DNA of 64,000 bases from Arthrobacter sp. 260 (GTDB lineage: Bacteria > Actinomycetota > Actinomycetes > Actinomycetales > Micrococcaceae). Within the stretch, counting starts at the first letter, position 1. Each line of letters opens with the position of its first letter. The DNA is taken from NCBI RefSeq assembly GCF_013116745.1, contig NZ_JABFOE010000001.1, forward strand, positions 124,001 through 188,000. The letters are read 5' to 3'. Below the pieces are notes generated by a model, which worked only from the letters and a program-made list of their open reading frames with translations, searched no databases and had not been told where the DNA came from. Shown here in pieces: positions 9,737-17,131 of this stretch. The translations under genes were made by a program, and so were the position numbers.

Positions 9737-10432
9737 TTACTTCGCTGGCGGTGGGGCGCCCGTAAGCACCAGGTGAACGCTCCCTGAGCTCGATGCTCCG
9801 GCAAGGGTGGCGGCGTCGGACGGATCTGCCGCTACCACCACCAGTCCCTCGGTATCCGTGGTGCCGGGCCATCCCGGCGCGGATCCGGCGGCTGACGAAC
9901 CTGATGTCCAAAGCACGGGTGCGCCCCGGACGAGGACGCTGGTAGTGGCCGGGATCTCGAAGCCATTCCCGGTGCTCAGGACCACATCCACATGCTGCCC
10001 GGGGGAGAGCAGTTGCACAGTGGTTTCATCGGCGGGGCGCAGGGGGACCGCGACGGACCCCGGCGGGGAACCGGTAAGCAGCCCGGTGCCCACCAGAAAG
10101 GTCTCGGCCAGGACGGCGCCACGATGCAGGGGAGTGGCCAGTTGTTCCCCGATCACGGCCGCGCTGTCTGTAAACGACTGGAGCGGAATCGCTTCCGGCG
10201 GCAGGTCGACAGTGGTGAGGTGGGCAGGGCCGAGGACGGTACCCACTGGAAGATCCTCGGCGGCCGCAACTACCCGGGACAGTGATTGTTCCGGCGGGAT
10301 GATGGCCTCGACAGTCACTGCCGCGGCAAGGCAGAACAGTACTGCGGCGAGAAACCGGCGATGGCGGAAGGCAAATCGTCGGGCTCCCAGGGTGAACCCG
10401 GTACGTCTCGGGGGGCTTTTGCCGTTGACCAT
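9737..10432 (-). CDS. SAF-domain (CpaB/RcpC-like) membrane-anchored protein
   Basis: A 231-residue protein with an N-terminal helix (~28-45), then an SAF-type domain: VVAAAEDLPVGTVLGPAHLTTVDLP is the characteristic opening. A C-terminal region (PLRPADETTVQLLSPGQHVDVVLS) is shared with the pilus-assembly protein CpaB/RcpC. In tad pilus loci such proteins sit in the periplasmic part of the secretion machine, but no other pilus gene is visible here, so this is an orphan of unknown role. It ends just after the convergent helicase-like gene and is upstream of nothing obvious on its strand. Confidence 0.75.
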   Translation of the reverse strand: MVNGKSPPRRTGFTLGARRFAFRHRRFLAAVLFCLAAAVTVEAIIPPEQSLSRVVAAAEDLPVGTVLGPAHLTTVDLPPEAIPLQSFTDSAAVIGEQLATPLHRGAVLAETFLVGTGLLTGSPPGSVAVPLRPADETTVQLLSPGQHVDVVLSTGNGFEIPATTSVLVRGAPVLWTSGSSAAGSAPGWPGTTDTEGLVVVAADPSDAATLAGASSSGSVHLVLTGAPPPAK

Positions 10433-10541
10433 TCACCAACGCTACGGAAGCCCCGCACCCAGCGGGAAGGGTAGACCCGGAATGTGGGCAAGTCCTACAG
10501 CGAGGGGTGTGTGGAGGACGGGTAAGGCGTGCTGGCGGAGA

Positions 10542-10889
10542 CTAGCTCGCGGCGGCAGTCGTCTTGGGGCTCTCCGAAGGCTTTTTCACTGTTGTCGAGG
10601 CATCCTTGCCCGGGGAGCCCGTGGCTGAGCCGGACCCCGTGGTGGACTGCTCGGAGGTGCTGCCCGATGACGGGCTGGTGCTGCTGGTTCCCGGGTCGAC
10701 TGACTTCTTGCTGTCACGGGAGTCGTTACGGTAGAAACCCGATCCCTTGAACACCACTCCGACGCTGTTGAACTTCTTCCTCAGCGACCCCTCACATTCG
10801 GGGCACACAGTGAGTGAACTATCAGAAAAGGCCTGATGGATGTCGAAGGCATGGTCGCAGTCTTTGCAAGCGTATGCGTAGGTTGGCAA
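10542..10889 (-). CDS. FmdB family zinc-ribbon protein
   Basis: A 115-residue protein. The first ~55 residues are the FmdB/CxxC putative regulatory zinc ribbon: PTYAYACKDC, then VCPEC and KKFNSVGVVFKGSGFY. The remainder is Ser/Thr/Pro-rich and probably disordered. The start is TTG at 10889, chosen because AGGAGG lies 8 bases upstream and the protein then opens directly with the family's usual MPTYAY; longer readings run into non-conserved sequence. Short zinc ribbons like this are found next to 5-formyltetrahydrofolate cyclo-ligase in many actinobacteria. Function is unproven. Confidence 0.85.
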   Translation of the reverse strand: MPTYAYACKDCDHAFDIHQAFSDSSLTVCPECEGSLRKKFNSVGVVFKGSGFYRNDSRDSKKSVDPGTSSTSPSSGSTSEQSTTGSGSATGSPGKDASTTVKKPSESPKTTAAAS

Positions 10890-11016
10890 AGCAAATCCTC
10901 CTGGGCGAGCGTGATTCCTGGGTCTAGATCCCCAACCCGGTTCGGCTGGCACTCTAGGGGTCCGAGTGCTAAGTCTACACTGCCCGATGGGCAGTTTGCG
11001 TCGAAGTGGCAGTCGC

Positions 11017-11658
11017 CTATCCGGCGTCGCGACGGGTGTTGAGAGGGTGATAGGCCGACGGCGTGAAGGTACCGGCCAGCGGCATATCCAGTGGGGTAGT
11101 GGCCAGCGAGCCGGCCGGCAGCAGCTCGTGGTCATATACGTAGGCGAGGGTCGGTACGTTCGGATCGACTGCCCGCAGTTGTGCGAGAAACCGGTCGTAG
11201 TAGCCACCCCCCTGGCCGAGCCTGCCACCGTTGTGGTCCACCGCGAGTCCCGGAACCAGCACGAGGGCCACTGCGCGCTCCCCAGCGAGCAGGTCGCTGA
11301 AATGCCGGCGTGCCCCCACCGGCTCCAGCACGGGGGCGCGGGGGCTGCGCCGCAGTTCGACCTCCGCCGACCAACTGCACCAGCTGAGTTGGTAAGCGGG
11401 CTCGCAGATCGGCACCACCACCTGGTAGCCACGCGCGGTCAGCGATGTCAGGAGTTCACGGGTTCCTGGCTCCGGGTCCACTGACAGGTAGGCGGCGACC
11501 AGGCCAGGGCGGGTGGAACCCAACGGAAGCCAGTCCAGGACCTGGTCCCGGAGTCCGACGGCGGCTGCCAACCGCTGCTCCGCGGACATCGCCAGCCGGG
11601 CCGCCCGGAAGTGCTGCCGGGCAACATCCTTGCCGGTCGCCGATGAAAGAGGACCCAT
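11017..11658 (-). CDS. 5-formyltetrahydrofolate cyclo-ligase family protein
   Basis: A 213-residue protein of the 5-FTHF cyclo-ligase (MTHFS) family, which makes 5,10-methenyl-THF from folinic acid with ATP. Family landmarks are the LVLVPGLAVDHNGGRLGQGGGYYDRFL block (PG-AFD-G-RLG-GGGYYDR type) and an N-terminal RxxxLAMSAEQR-like region. ATG at 11658 is the most natural start; the frame is open further upstream but overlaps the galU promoter. It is divergent from galU with 106 bases between starts and lies upstream of the fmdB-like gene on the same strand. Confidence 0.9.
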   Translation of the reverse strand: MGPLSSATGKDVARQHFRAARLAMSAEQRLAAAVGLRDQVLDWLPLGSTRPGLVAAYLSVDPEPGTRELLTSLTARGYQVVVPICEPAYQLSWCSWSAEVELRRSPRAPVLEPVGARRHFSDLLAGERAVALVLVPGLAVDHNGGRLGQGGGYYDRFLAQLRAVDPNVPTLAYVYDHELLPAGSLATTPLDMPLAGTFTPSAYHPLNTRRDAG

Positions 11659-11725
11659 ACCAGCACACTTTACCGAGTCCCACGGGTCCGCCACGGCGAT
11701 CCGACGATTCCGGTCAACAGTGGCC

Positions 11726-11754
11726 TTGCATAGAAAGGTCACTGACGTTATGTA
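11726..11754 (+). promoter_or_regulatory. Putative galU promoter, near-leaderless
   Basis: TTGCAT (11726-11731) and TATGTA (11749-11754) are separated by 17 bases, a good sigma-70-like arrangement. The -10 box ends only 10 bases before the galU ATG, so transcription would start 3-5 bases from the start codon. GGGTGG lies between but would be mostly untranscribed or at the very 5' end. This predicts a leaderless or almost leaderless galU mRNA. Confidence 0.5.
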
Positions 11755-11764
11755 GGGTGGTGTC

Positions 11765-12661
11765 ATGACCTCACGAGTGAATAAGGCTGTCATCCCCGCA
11801 GCGGGACTTGGCACGCGGTTTCTCCCCGCCACAAAGGCGATGCCCAAGGAAATGCTTCCCGTAGTGGATAAGCCTGCGATCCAGTACGTGGTCGAAGAGG
11901 CTGTCAACGCCGGAATGACCGACATCCTGATGATTACCGGCCGAAACAAGCGTTCGCTCGAGGACCACTTTGACCGGGTGCCCTTCATTGAGCAGACCCT
12001 CGAAGCGAAGGGCGACCTCGAGAAGCTGGCGGCAGTTCGCCGCCCTTCCGAGCTGGGTGACATCCACTATCTGCGCCAGGGGGATCCAAAGGGACTCGGC
12101 CATGCCGTCCTCCGCGCCAAGCTCCACGTCGGGAACGAGCCGTTTGCTGTTCTCCTCGGTGACGATCTCATCGACGAGCGTGACGTCCTCCTGAAGACAA
12201 TGATCGAGGTACAGGAAAAGACCGGCGGGTCGGTCATCGCGCTGATCGAAGTCGATCCGGATCAGATCAGCGCCTACGGCTGCGCGGATATCTCCGCGAT
12301 CGACGGTGAAGACTATGTCAGGGTCAGCGAACTGGTGGAGAAGCCGCCGATCGACGAGGCACCCTCCAACCTTGCCGTCATCGGACGCTACGTCCTGCAC
12401 CCCCGGGTCTTTGATGTGCTGGAAACCACCGGTCCGGGCCGGGGCGGCGAAATCCAGCTTACGGACGCCCTCCAGACGCTCGCGTCAGCAGAGGGCGAAG
12501 GGTCGGGCGTGTACGGCGTCGTCTTCCGCGGACGTCGCTACGACACTGGTGACAAGCTCAGCTACATCAAGGCAGTCGTGACCCTGGCCTCAGAGCGTGA
12601 GGACCTCGGACCGGACCTGCAGGACTGGTTGAAGAGCTTCACCCAAAACCTGAACGGCTAG
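11765..12661 (+). CDS. galU: UTP-glucose-1-phosphate uridylyltransferase
   Basis: A 298-residue nucleotidyltransferase that makes UDP-glucose from UTP and glucose 1-phosphate for cell-wall polymers and glycosylation. It has the N-terminal AAGLGTRFLPATKAMPKEMLP pyrophosphorylase signature, VDKPAIQYVVEEA, LGDDL and VEKP, and ends with RRYDTGDKLSYIKA. Its length is normal for bacterial GalU. It probably forms a transcription unit with the acetyltransferase 10 bases downstream. In related actinobacteria a moeA/glp-type gene often lies between these two, and it is absent here (recalled, not checked). Confidence 0.95.
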   Translation: MTSRVNKAVIPAAGLGTRFLPATKAMPKEMLPVVDKPAIQYVVEEAVNAGMTDILMITGRNKRSLEDHFDRVPFIEQTLEAKGDLEKLAAVRRPSELGDIHYLRQGDPKGLGHAVLRAKLHVGNEPFAVLLGDDLIDERDVLLKTMIEVQEKTGGSVIALIEVDPDQISAYGCADISAIDGEDYVRVSELVEKPPIDEAPSNLAVIGRYVLHPRVFDVLETTGPGRGGEIQLTDALQTLASAEGEGSGVYGVVFRGRRYDTGDKLSYIKAVVTLASEREDLGPDLQDWLKSFTQNLNG

Positions 12662-12670
12662 CACGGTACC

Positions 12671-13342
12671 GTGAGCGGGCAGTTCGCCTGGCCGGTGACC
12701 CTTAAAACTGACACGCTCATCCTGAGGCCGGTTCGCCTGCGTGATCGGAAGGAGTGGTCAGCTGTTCGGGAGCGAAACGCCGAATGGCTGGCGCCTTGGG
12801 AGGCATCCAACCCCGCGCCGGGTGGATACCTGCCCAGCTACCCCGAGATGGTCCGATCGCTGCGGAAGCAGGCGCGGGCGGCTACCGGCCTCCCCTTCCT
12901 GATCACCGAGCGCACCGGGCACCTCCGGGACCCTGCGATTGTCGGTCAGCTGACGGTGTCAACGATCGTCTGGGGTTCGGCGATGACGGCGACGCTTGGG
13001 TACTGGGTGGATCGTGACCGTGCGGGGCAGGGTATTGCGCCGACCGCCGTCGCGTTGGTGACCGACTACTGCTTCGACCGCCTCGGTTTGCACCGGATGG
13101 AGATTAATATTCGTCCCGAGAACGCAGCCAGCCTGCGGGTCGTAGAGAAGCTCGGTTTCCGGGACGAGGGACTCCGCAAGAGCTACCTTCACATCGCAGG
13201 GGAGTGGGCGGACCATCGCAGCTTCGCCCTCACCCAGGATGAGGTACCCGGCGGGCTGCTGGCCCGCTGGCAGGCGCAGCGCCAACCGGGTCGGGGCATT
13301 CGCCAACCCGGAGGCGACACACCGCCGTCAATACACTCGTGA
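12671..13342 (+). CDS. RimJ/RimL-like GNAT acetyltransferase
   Basis: A 223-residue GNAT-fold N-acetyltransferase. Features include LILRPVRLRDRKEWSAVRERN near the N-terminus, the strand/loop GYWVDRDRAGQGIAPTAVAL (acetyl-CoA binding Q/RxxGxG/A type) and the HRMEINIRPENAASLRVVEKLGFRDEG block typical of RimJ/RimL proteins. These modify N-termini of ribosomal proteins or other substrates; the substrate here is not known. The GTG start lies 10 bases after galU. The last ~25 residues are Gly/Pro/Gln-rich and not conserved. Confidence 0.88.
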   Translation: MSGQFAWPVTLKTDTLILRPVRLRDRKEWSAVRERNAEWLAPWEASNPAPGGYLPSYPEMVRSLRKQARAATGLPFLITERTGHLRDPAIVGQLTVSTIVWGSAMTATLGYWVDRDRAGQGIAPTAVALVTDYCFDRLGLHRMEINIRPENAASLRVVEKLGFRDEGLRKSYLHIAGEWADHRSFALTQDEVPGGLLARWQAQRQPGRGIRQPGGDTPPSIHS

Positions 13343-13370
13343 CGAGGGTGTACGACCTACCGTTTTAGAC

Positions 13371-14375
13371 GTGGACTTCTCTATGAACAGCTCGGTGGTG
13401 CTTGTCGCGATCGTTGGTCTCTGGCTGATCTGGGTTGCCCCCTACGTACTGCGTATCCGCAGGCCAGCCCTGCTGGTCGAAACGGCCGAAACGTCAGCCC
13501 TTATCCCACCCGCAACAGCCGAGAGCAACGTCTCTCAGGGGAGCATCATGGAAATGTCAGGTCACACTAACGACGCCGCCACGCCACGGCCTGCAGGGTC
13601 GTCCCCGCGATCCGCATCGAGCCAGCAACGGTTCGTGATCCGACCCGCTCGCACCGCGATTGCCGCGACCGGCGCGCTGGCACTGCTCGCGGCGATTATT
13701 TGTCTTCCCCTGGCCATCCTCGCCGTTGTTCCCGCACTGGTACCCCCGGCCGCGTTCGTCCTCTTCCTGCTTGCAGTGGCTGGCCTCCGGGTGCTGGCGG
13801 TCCGGGACCGCCGCCGTCGGGTCAATGCGGCCTTCGCCGAGGCAATGTACGCTTCCGCCGCGACAACCCAGCCCGCACCAGTTGCTCTCCATGCTCCCCG
13901 CCGGGAGACCAGCCTGTTCGACGCCGAAACCTCCCGCAGCCTCACTGGAGAAAACTCAGTGGCCGAGGAGCATCGGCCAGCCGCAGCGGCGCCCCTGACC
14001 GCTACCGAGCTGCGTCAGGCGGCTCTTGCAGTAGCCACAGGTGCGGATTCAGGTACAGCGGGCGAGGAGGGTGCTCCCCTCGACCCGGCAGTCCCCGGCG
14101 GATCCACCCCCGCAGCCCACCCGGGCGGCGACACCTGGGAGCCGGTTGAGGTACCCAAACCCATGTACGTTGCGGCTGCCAAGGCCGAGCGGCAAGCACC
14201 GGCTCCGCTTGAGCTTCCCGATGCGCCCAAAGCCCAGGCCAGGACCAGCCTGAAACAGGGTGCTGTCTCGCCAGTCGTCGAGAACCCCGAGCAGACAACA
14301 GCCGACAACGCCACCGCAGCACCGCCGACCGGCAGGTTGAACCTGGATGACGTCCTGCAGCGTCGCCGGGCCTAA
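13371..14375 (+). CDS. Conserved membrane protein with long low-complexity tail
   Basis: About 334 residues from the GTG at 13371 (the frame is open upstream, but the conserved-looking sequence begins MDFSMNSSVVLVAIVGLWLIW; ATG 13383 is an alternative). One helix lies at residues ~5-25 followed by basic residues, and two close helices at about 98-145. The remainder is Ala/Pro/Glu-rich and probably disordered and cytoplasmic. I recognise it only as a conserved Arthrobacter-type hypothetical found downstream of the galU/acetyltransferase pair. It overlaps the next gene by 29 bases. Confidence 0.75.
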   Translation: MDFSMNSSVVLVAIVGLWLIWVAPYVLRIRRPALLVETAETSALIPPATAESNVSQGSIMEMSGHTNDAATPRPAGSSPRSASSQQRFVIRPARTAIAATGALALLAAIICLPLAILAVVPALVPPAAFVLFLLAVAGLRVLAVRDRRRRVNAAFAEAMYASAATTQPAPVALHAPRRETSLFDAETSRSLTGENSVAEEHRPAAAAPLTATELRQAALAVATGADSGTAGEEGAPLDPAVPGGSTPAAHPGGDTWEPVEVPKPMYVAAAKAERQAPAPLELPDAPKAQARTSLKQGAVSPVVENPEQTTADNATAAPPTGRLNLDDVLQRRRA

Positions 14376-15627
14376 CCCCTCATCACCTGAGCCGGGAGGG
14401 GAAACCGCCCAGCTGCGCCTGCTGGAAGGGAACGGCGCGGCCGAACCCTTGCGGCTCGCACTTCAGACGCTGGGCTGGCGTCCGTCCACCTGGTCGCTCG
14501 TCCAGGTGCATCACCGCCCTGGTGCGGGCGCCACCGGTATCTATCAGGTGGACGTCGTAGCTGGTGATGACCAGGTCACCACCGAATTCCTGTGCATCAG
14601 CACGGCGGCCCTGACGGCGCCCGCGGAGGGTACCGTCCAGCTGACAGGTGCCGACGGCCTGGCTTTGACCGTGTGGCGTCATCCACATGACCCGCTGCTG
14701 CCGGGTCTGGCCTGGGCCTGTGATGCGGCGAAGGTGGGCGCAGCCCTCTTTGAACCTCTGCCGGACAGAAGGAGCGCGGTTGTGCTGCCGGAACTGGCGA
14801 CCGTCAGCTATCGACCGCTCCGGCGGGCCGTGCTGACCGCCGATCATCTCGGGGAACGCCGGTACCTCAAGGTGTTGCGTCACGGGCAGGCAGGCCGCCT
14901 CGCCGAACGCCACCGCCTGCTCACCAGCGCCGGGATTCCAGCCCCCGAACTGATCGAGGTGCCAGCCCCGGACGTGCTGGCCATGCATCGAGCTCCTGGG
15001 ACGCCTCTTGCCGAACGGTTGATGCGCGACGGGGCACGGTCGATCCAACCACACGCTCTGATCAACCTGCTGCAGAATCTCCCGCCTGAGTCGATGAGGT
15101 TACCGGAGCGCCCGGCGTGGGCTGCGCGCGTGCGCGACTACGCCAAGGGAGCGGCAGCCGTCCTACCAGAGGAGCAGGCGCGGATCACAGCGTTGACCAA
15201 CAAGGTGCATCATCTCGTCTCGACGGTCGACGCCGGTCCGAAGGTTCCCTCCCACGGCGATTTCTATGAAGCGAACCTGCTGGTCACGGGCGAGAGCATC
15301 TCAGGACTCCTCGATGTTGACGCACTCGGTCCCGGCCACCTGGTGGACGACCTCGCCTGTTTCATCGGCCATCTGGCGGTCCTGCCGTCCCTGGACAGCC
15401 GCTACATTCACGTCCCGGCAGCGCTGGACCGGTTCCTGGCGGCATTTGACCGCGTTGTCGACCCCTCTGCGCTCCGTGGACGCGCGGCCGGCGTCGCCCT
15501 GACACTGGTGGCAGGGGCAAAGCACCGGGCATCGCCTGGAAGCCCTGACGCCTGGCACGCTGACGCGCTCAGGCGGCTGGCGATCGCTGAGTCGTTGGCC
15601 GACGCTGCGCTGGCCCGCCGCAGCTAA
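14347..15627 (+). CDS. APH-family kinase-like protein
   Basis: A 426-residue protein. The C-terminal half carries the aminoglycoside phosphotransferase/choline kinase signature: the Brenner motif SHGDFYEANLL (HGDxxxxN) and the metal-binding LLDVDALGPGHLVDDLAC. The upstream half has a kinase-like N-lobe (RRYLKVLRHGQAGRLAERHRLL). It should phosphorylate a small hydroxyl substrate, but nothing identifies which; aminoglycoside resistance should not be assumed. ATG 14347 overlaps the preceding gene by 29 bases, suggesting coupling. A strong hairpin follows the stop directly. Confidence 0.8.
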   Translation: MTSCSVAGPNPSSPEPGGETAQLRLLEGNGAAEPLRLALQTLGWRPSTWSLVQVHHRPGAGATGIYQVDVVAGDDQVTTEFLCISTAALTAPAEGTVQLTGADGLALTVWRHPHDPLLPGLAWACDAAKVGAALFEPLPDRRSAVVLPELATVSYRPLRRAVLTADHLGERRYLKVLRHGQAGRLAERHRLLTSAGIPAPELIEVPAPDVLAMHRAPGTPLAERLMRDGARSIQPHALINLLQNLPPESMRLPERPAWAARVRDYAKGAAAVLPEEQARITALTNKVHHLVSTVDAGPKVPSHGDFYEANLLVTGESISGLLDVDALGPGHLVDDLACFIGHLAVLPSLDSRYIHVPAALDRFLAAFDRVVDPSALRGRAAGVALTLVAGAKHRASPGSPDAWHADALRRLAIAESLADAALARRS

Positions 15628-15655
15628 CCGAAGATGAGAGGTCTCTCATCTTCGG
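15628..15655 (+). terminator. Perfect 13-bp hairpin after the kinase-like gene
   Basis: CCGAAGATGAGAG and CTCTCATCTTCGG are perfect inverted copies with a 2-base spacer, starting one base after the stop codon, and are followed by a T-rich stretch (TTCCTCTTTGT). This fits an intrinsic terminator. The stem also contains TCTCAT/ATGAGA, the hexamer found as direct repeats before the gene at 18782-19195, so it may double as a regulator site for the gene at 15730. Confidence 0.65.
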
Positions 15656-15729
15656 TTCCTCTTTGTCTCACATTCGCCGTGCACAGTTGAACTCATAGCC
15701 CACACCGCTGATCGGGAAAGGAACCCACC

Positions 15730-16284
15730 GTGCACAAGCGAAACATCTGGATCGCCACCGGCTCTCTGAGCGTGATGGCACTGGGTCTGGGCGTCGCCGT
15801 TGCCGACAGCACCCACGACCCCCGGGATCTGGGCTCGAGCATCAACAGGTCCAGCGATAACGGTGCCACCGGCACCGACGGAGGCAGCACCGGGGGCGGA
15901 GCGGACAGTCCCGACGGCTCAGGCAACGACTCCACCCTCAACGGGGACCAGGTCGGTGACGACGGCAGTTCGGCTGATACCCGCAGCCCATCGCCAACCC
16001 CTGAGCCCCGAAGCGAGGAGCCCATAGCGCCGACCGCGGCAAGTGCTCCCTCCGCGGTGACACCCGCCGCACCGGCACCCACCCTCGAACCCGCTCCAGC
16101 GCCTGCACCAGCTCCGGCCCCTGCACCAGCTCCTGCACCAGCTCCGGCTCCTGCATCCGCGCCAGCCCCCGCGCCAGTGGTGGTCCCGGCGCCAGCGCCC
16201 GTCCCGTCACCGGTTGGGCCAGTGGACTCCGGCTATTCGGTACCCAGCGCGGTGTCCGCACCGAGCGCCGCCAGCGGCGGCTGA
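15730..16284 (+). CDS. Exported Ser/Asp-rich protein with Pro-Ala repeat
   Basis: A 184-residue protein with a signal-peptide-like N-terminus (KRNIWIATGSLSVMALGLGVAVA, predicted cleavage near residue 25). A Gly/Ser/Asp-rich segment follows, then at ~105-160 an alternating Pro-Ala tract of about 20 units, then a Ser/Pro-rich end. No catalytic motif or membrane anchor is visible at the C-terminus. Pro-Ala tracts of this kind usually act as stiff spacers across the cell wall. GTG start, preceded by GAAAGGA. It is convergent with the two-component genes and, like the protein at 18782-19195, is probably a partner or target of that system. Confidence 0.7.
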   Translation: MHKRNIWIATGSLSVMALGLGVAVADSTHDPRDLGSSINRSSDNGATGTDGGSTGGGADSPDGSGNDSTLNGDQVGDDGSSADTRSPSPTPEPRSEEPIAPTAASAPSAVTPAAPAPTLEPAPAPAPAPAPAPAPAPAPAPASAPAPAPVVVPAPAPVPSPVGPVDSGYSVPSAVSAPSAASGG

Positions 16285-16410
16285 CAGATTCGAGTGTTGG
16301 TTCCGTCCAGGGACCGATCCAACACCTCAGGCCGGGATTCCGGAGTGTCCCCCCAGCATTCCGGATTCCCTCCCCTCCGGCCCTTTCGAGAGCGGCGCCG
16401 GAGGTTTGGC

Positions 16411-16444
16411 GGCGGTGGCACCCCTCGTGTCGGGTGCCATCGCC
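16411..16444 (-). terminator. Hairpin downstream of the two-component operon
   Basis: GGCGGTGGCACCC and GGGTGCCATCGCC form a 13-bp stem with one G-T type mismatch and an 8-base loop, 16 bases past the stop of the response regulator. There is no T-tract, so it may be a weak or bidirectional terminator between the convergent genes. Confidence 0.5.
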
Positions 16445-16459
16445 GCTCCCGACAGACGT

Positions 16460-17131
16460 TCAGGGCTCGTCAGAAGAGAGCCTGTACCCCATGCCGCGGA
16501 CGGTAGTGAACCGGCCGGCTCCGAGCTTGTTGCGCAGATAGCGCACGTAGACATCCACCACATTGGAGCCCGGGTCGAAATCGTAGCCCCACACCCGGGA
16601 GAGGAGTTGTTCGCGGCTCAGCACCTGGCCGGGATTTCTCAGAAAAGCCTCGGCCAGCGCGAATTCGCGGGCCGACAAATCCACTTCCTTGCCGTTGACC
16701 GCCGCCCGGCGGGTTCTCAGGTCGAGCTGCAGATTCTGGTGGGTCAGGACCGAGCTGTCGGCGGTGGGGGTGTCCTGTCGGAGCCGGAGCCGGACGCGGG
16801 CCAGAAGCTCCTCGAACCGGAATGGCTTGGCCATGTAGTCGTCAGCCCCACCCTCCAGGCCGGCCACCGTATCGTCGATGGAACTTCTGGCGGACAGGAT
16901 GATGACGGGCGTCGTGTTCCTGGACTCCCGTAGGCGTCGCAGAACAGTGAACCCATCCTGGTCGGGCAACCCGAGGTCAAGCACGATCAGCTCAAAGTCA
17001 CCGGTCTGGGCCAGATGATACCCGTCCCTCCCATTGTCGGCGACGGTCGGGACGTACCCTGCAGACCGCAGTCCCTTGGCGACAAAGGAACTGATGCGGT
17101 CCTCGTCCTCGACGATTAGGATCTGGCTCAA
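16460..17131 (-). CDS. OmpR/PhoB-family response regulator
   Basis: A 223-residue two-component regulator. The receiver domain (1-~118) has the acidic pocket E8-D9-E10 (VEDED), phospho-acceptor Asp52 (LDLGLPD), the ILSA Thr/Ser position and Lys102 (AKPF). The C-terminal winged helix (~130-223) contains REFALAEAFLRNPGQVLSREQLLSRVW and ends RGMGYRL, typical of OmpR/PhoB regulators that bind direct repeats. It overlaps its kinase gene by 4 bases (ATGA), so the pair is co-translated. Likely targets are the direct repeats before 18782-19195 and 15730 (inference). Confidence 0.95.
   Translation of the reverse strand: MSQILIVEDEDRISSFVAKGLRSAGYVPTVADNGRDGYHLAQTGDFELIVLDLGLPDQDGFTVLRRLRESRNTTPVIILSARSSIDDTVAGLEGGADDYMAKPFRFEELLARVRLRLRQDTPTADSSVLTHQNLQLDLRTRRAAVNGKEVDLSAREFALAEAFLRNPGQVLSREQLLSRVWGYDFDPGSNVVDVYVRYLRNKLGAGRFTTVRGMGYRLSSDEP

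Noticed and set aside
10542..11432. Long minus-strand frame that fuses antisense sequence to the FmdB gene
   Set aside because: Only the part after the TTG at 10889 with its AGGAGG site is FmdB; the earlier part is out of frame with the cyclo-ligase gene.
11659..12063. Upstream extension of the cyclo-ligase frame into galU
   Set aside because: It would overlap the galU promoter and 5' coding region; the family N-terminus fits ATG 11658.
16090..16190. Repetitive CCAGCTCC/GCACCAGC tract considered as a mobile or CRISPR repeat
   Set aside because: It encodes a Pro-Ala spacer in frame and fits the exported protein; no independent repeat element.
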